64,000 nt of DNA from an uncultured Vampirovibrio sp. (GTDB lineage Bacteria > Cyanobacteriota > Vampirovibrionia > Gastranaerophilales > Gastranaerophilaceae): contig CAJTXZ010000011.1 in the NCBI GenBank assembly GCA_910583725.1, positions 21,536-85,535 on the forward strand, given 5' to 3'. Below, piece after piece: positions 61,647 through 64,000 of the stretch. How positions within the stretch are numbered: position 1 is the first letter of the stretch; each line of letters opens with the position of its first letter. Under the pieces are notes generated by a model. The model was not told the origin of the DNA and ran no database searches. It was given only the letters and a program-made list of their open reading frames with translations. The position numbers and the translations under genes were made by a program.

Positions 61647-64000
61647 TCACCTCTTCGCCTCCTCCCACTCAAGTATTATCTTCCCATTAGTACCATTACC
61701 ACCAAGAGTAGGATTAGATATAGTCTCTCCATTATTTAATACACCAAGATCTCTTAAACTTCCTCCACCACCACCTGCTCCATACCCGTCAGCACTAAAT
61801 CCATCCGTTGTACCAACCCCTGCATTCCTTACATTACCCCCTGTACCAATAACATTTATCTCTGTTTTATCATCTTCATTAACTATCTTAATCCCAATAA
61901 ATGAAGCTCCTTTTCCTCCTTTATTCATAACAGGATTTTCCCCTGCTATACCTTTTTTACAATACTTCTCATTATCAAGATATTGACTGCTATTCCCCCT
62001 GTAACTACATACATTAGATACACTTCCCCCAACTCCGTTAATAACATTACCACTTGAATCAATACTAGGACTACTACCCTTATTTCCACCGCCTGCTTTT
62101 ATTTCACGCGTTGCTCCATATGCAAACACACTACTTCCCCCATTCTTTGATTCAACAAGATTATTATTCAATATATATCCTCCACTACCCCCTTTACCTA
62201 TCCTTATCTTAATCTTTTCATTAGCCCTCACATATACTGTATAAGACATAACATTGCCACTAGCTCCTCCACCACCAGCTCCAACACTAGCTAACCTATA
62301 ACTATTACTTGCTGTATCCCAATACTTATTCCAAGATATCCTAGCATAACCTCCAGAACCACTTCCCCCATTAGCTAATCCATATCCTCCACCTCCACCG
62401 CATCCATAACCAGAAGCATTCTTCCCATTAGGAGAACCACTTGTTCCTCCTGCCCCTGGTGTACAGGTGCCTGTGAAGGGTGTAGTAACAGTACCTCCAT
62501 TGCCTCCAATAGTACCATTAGCATAGGTAGCACTTCCTACGGTTGAACCATTGCCTGCACTTTTGCCATGGGTATTAGAAAAACCAGCTAAAACAACCTT
62601 ATTAAACGCTCCTGGTTTTCCATTCGTGATGGAGCCCAACACGCCGTTATATGGACTAACTGTTCCATAGACACAACCTGTTGGTGAACCGCCAATTGTT
62701 CCATTGCTGTCATTATCAGGCGTTGTCAATAAAACACCAGAACCTCTTGATATTTTTGTAATCATATTGGGACGGGCACTTGTATTTGCCCCGTTTCCTA
62801 TACCGGGATTAATAATACTGCCTCCGCTATTTATTAATCCTGCGGTTCCGCCACCCATACCAGAACCTATTTTTACGCTAAGAGCTTCTTTCTGGTTTAC
62901 AATCATTGTCTGTAATGGAACGATTTGTGCAGAGCCCCCGCCAGAGCCACCGGAGCCATAATTAAGGTATGAAATTCTCATAGCTCCGTCTTTACCAGCT
63001 TCGCCGTCTTTCCCGCCATTACAGTAATTATTTCCAAATATTGTGGAGACTTGTCCGCCATTTATGCCAGAACCAGCTTTGCCCCCAGTACCCCCGCCGC
63101 CTGGTGAGCCTGCTTTATTTTGGCTGTTGCCGCCATTGCCTCCATTTCCACCTTGTGCGCCGCCTGGAGCACCAGCTCCTCCGCCTCCGCCGCCACCGCG
63201 TCCTTCACGGCCTCCGCCGTCTGCAGAGTCGTATCCCATTCCACCACCCCCGCCGCCACCGGCTGCCACAAGATATCCATTGCTCATGTATGCATCTTCA
63301 TTAAATCCTGTTTTTCCACCCCCACCACCCCCGCCACCACCGCTGGCTCCGCCTCCGCCGCCACCTTGGTAAAGACTTCCACTACCACCCCCGCCTGCAG
63401 TATCGCCACCGTAATTTGGATAGGCGTCTCCGCCTTTTCCCCCGCCATTGGTGCCCGCGCCGCCAAGAACCATGCTGCTGTTAGAGTGTCCTACTCCATC
63501 TTCTCCGTTGACACCCATATAAGTTTTACCACCATAGCCATCTTTATCATTTATACAATGTCCACCCACTGCACCAAAACCAGCATCTGTATTTATAGAA
63601 CCTGACAATGCAGCGTAGTTGGTGCCCGAACCACCACCACCTGCATCATACATGCGCCCCTTGCCACCATTACCATTGTCAGTGCCTCCAGCTCCGCCCC
63701 CGCCACCAAGGCGAATATTTATGCTGTTTGCAGGCATTTTCATAACATGGTCAACAAAATACCCGCCGGAACCGCCACCGCCACCGCCGGTAACACCCCA
63801 TCCTCCTCCGCCTCCGCCACCGCCGCATGCTGTAATGAGAGCGTATTTACTTTGCGCTATAGCTGGTATACCCCAATTGAAGTGCCCATTAGCATTCACC
63901 GTCAACAAATTCGTCTCATTCTGTGTAACATTCCCATTACCATTAGTAACAAATGTATGATTAACCCTAACTTGTCCCCCAGCTCCACCACCAGCCCCAC
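61647..64000 (-). CDS. Glycine-rich repeat protein, partial
   Basis: At least 784 codons: the frame is open past the window edge (VRVNHTFVTNGNGNVTQ lies between 63908 and the edge), so the true start is outside. At least three modules share a pattern: a run of Gly, a short strand with an exposed valine, ANEKIKIRIGKGGSGG-like, then Gly/Asn loops. Examples are MPANSINIRLGGGGGAGG, VNQKEALSVKIGSGMGGG and RANEKIKIRIGKGGSGG. Such glycine-rich modules occur in phage tail fibres and surface adhesins. Composition is richer in G and C than the neighbours and codons are dominated by Gly, hinting at transfer. It ends in GKIILEWEEAKR. It runs toward the structured RNA region without a terminator between. 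Confidence 0.7.
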   Translation of the reverse strand, partial: GAGGGAGGQVRVNHTFVTNGNGNVTQNETNLLTVNANGHFNWGIPAIAQSKYALITACGGGGGGGGWGVTGGGGGGSGGYFVDHVMKMPANSINIRLGGGGGAGGTDNGNGGKGRMYDAGGGGSGTNYAALSGSINTDAGFGAVGGHCINDKDGYGGKTYMGVNGEDGVGHSNSSMVLGGAGTNGGGKGGDAYPNYGGDTAGGGGSGSLYQGGGGGGASGGGGGGGGGKTGFNEDAYMSNGYLVAAGGGGGGGMGYDSADGGGREGRGGGGGGGAGAPGGAQGGNGGNGGNSQNKAGSPGGGGTGGKAGSGINGGQVSTIFGNNYCNGGKDGEAGKDGAMRISYLNYGSGGSGGGSAQIVPLQTMIVNQKEALSVKIGSGMGGGTAGLINSGGSIINPGIGNGANTSARPNMITKISRGSGVLLTTPDNDSNGTIGGSPTGCVYGTVSPYNGVLGSITNGKPGAFNKVVLAGFSNTHGKSAGNGSTVGSATYANGTIGGNGGTVTTPFTGTCTPGAGGTSGSPNGKNASGYGCGGGGGYGLANGGSGSGGYARISWNKYWDTASNSYRLASVGAGGGGASGNVMSYTVYVRANEKIKIRIGKGGSGGYILNNNLVESKNGGSSVFAYGATREIKAGGGNKGSSPSIDSSGNVINGVGGSVSNVCSYRGNSSQYLDNEKYCKKGIAGENPVMNKGGKGASFIGIKIVNEDDKTEINVIGTGGNVRNAGVGTTDGFSADGYGAGGGGGSLRDLGVLNNGETISNPTLGGNGTNGKIILEWEEAKR

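Noticed and set aside
63043..63960. Proline-rich plus-strand reading frames
   Set aside because: They are the antisense of the glycine codons of the minus-strand gene; no start signal or domain supports them.
1..64000. CRISPR array or diversity-generating retroelement
   Set aside because: No regularly spaced short repeats and no reverse transcriptase were seen.

Overview
Source and kind of organism. The window is AT-rich chromosomal DNA from a bacterium. No rRNA or tRNA gene was seen, so placement is inference. Several small lineage-type proteins carry an N-terminal PSFSG, GFKG or TFTA-like motif, and the gene set is that of an anaerobic fermenter (pyruvate phosphate dikinase, phosphoglycerate kinase, a GT9 heptosyltransferase). 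Together these fit a gut Vampirovibrionia/Melainabacteria (Gastranaerophilales-like) genome best.

Layout. 1-8.4 kb: GAF/HD-GYP protein, a 33-bp-arm palindrome, small HTH genes, a HigB/HigA-type toxin-antitoxin pair, pgk, two related membrane proteins and a kinase-like protein. 8.6-14.3 kb: GT9 glycosyltransferase, a GGDEF protein with a degenerate HD-GYP tail, small zinc-type proteins, and a soluble protein built on the cytoplasmic domain of FlhA. 14.4-25.1 kb: trxB, a zinc alcohol dehydrogenase, a regulator with four tandem GntR winged helices, an HEXXH protein, a Nudix hydrolase, a nitroreductase, a VWA protein and a DtxR-family repressor. 25.2-37.5 kb: membrane protein, lemA/TPM pair, U32-like protein, isochorismatase, DnaJ-like protein with half a zinc finger, queE, TPR protein and tmk. 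37.6-49.1 kb: coiled-coil HTH protein, histidine kinase, degenerate metallophosphoesterase, rpoD-type sigma factor, ppdK, NarL-type response regulator and an MFS exporter. 49.2-56.5 kb: a six-gene complex I/hydrogenase-4-like operon without nickel-ligand cysteines (an Ehr-type complex). 56.6-64 kb: an MmeI-like restriction-modification enzyme, TPR and XRE genes, a 560-nt structured RNA candidate, and a glycine-rich surface or fibre protein running off the right edge.

How the parts relate. The only clear energy-conserving system is the Ehr-type membrane complex; its electron donor and acceptor are not encoded beside it. Predicted c-di-GMP synthesis (10.1 kb) and breakdown (0.06 kb) are both present. 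Defence and mobility are represented by the MmeI-like enzyme, the toxin-antitoxin pair and a family of non-autonomous palindromic elements of about 190 bp (five copies: three with a perfect 24-bp hairpin, two decayed).

Most notable. (1) The structured RNA region at 61.05-61.6 kb next to the glycine-rich gene. (2) The soluble FlhA-C protein. (3) The Ehr complex. (4) The hairpin elements with compensatory stem changes. (5) A recurring arrangement in which a -10 box sits 7-12 nt before the start codon with no Shine-Dalgarno, implying leaderless transcripts.
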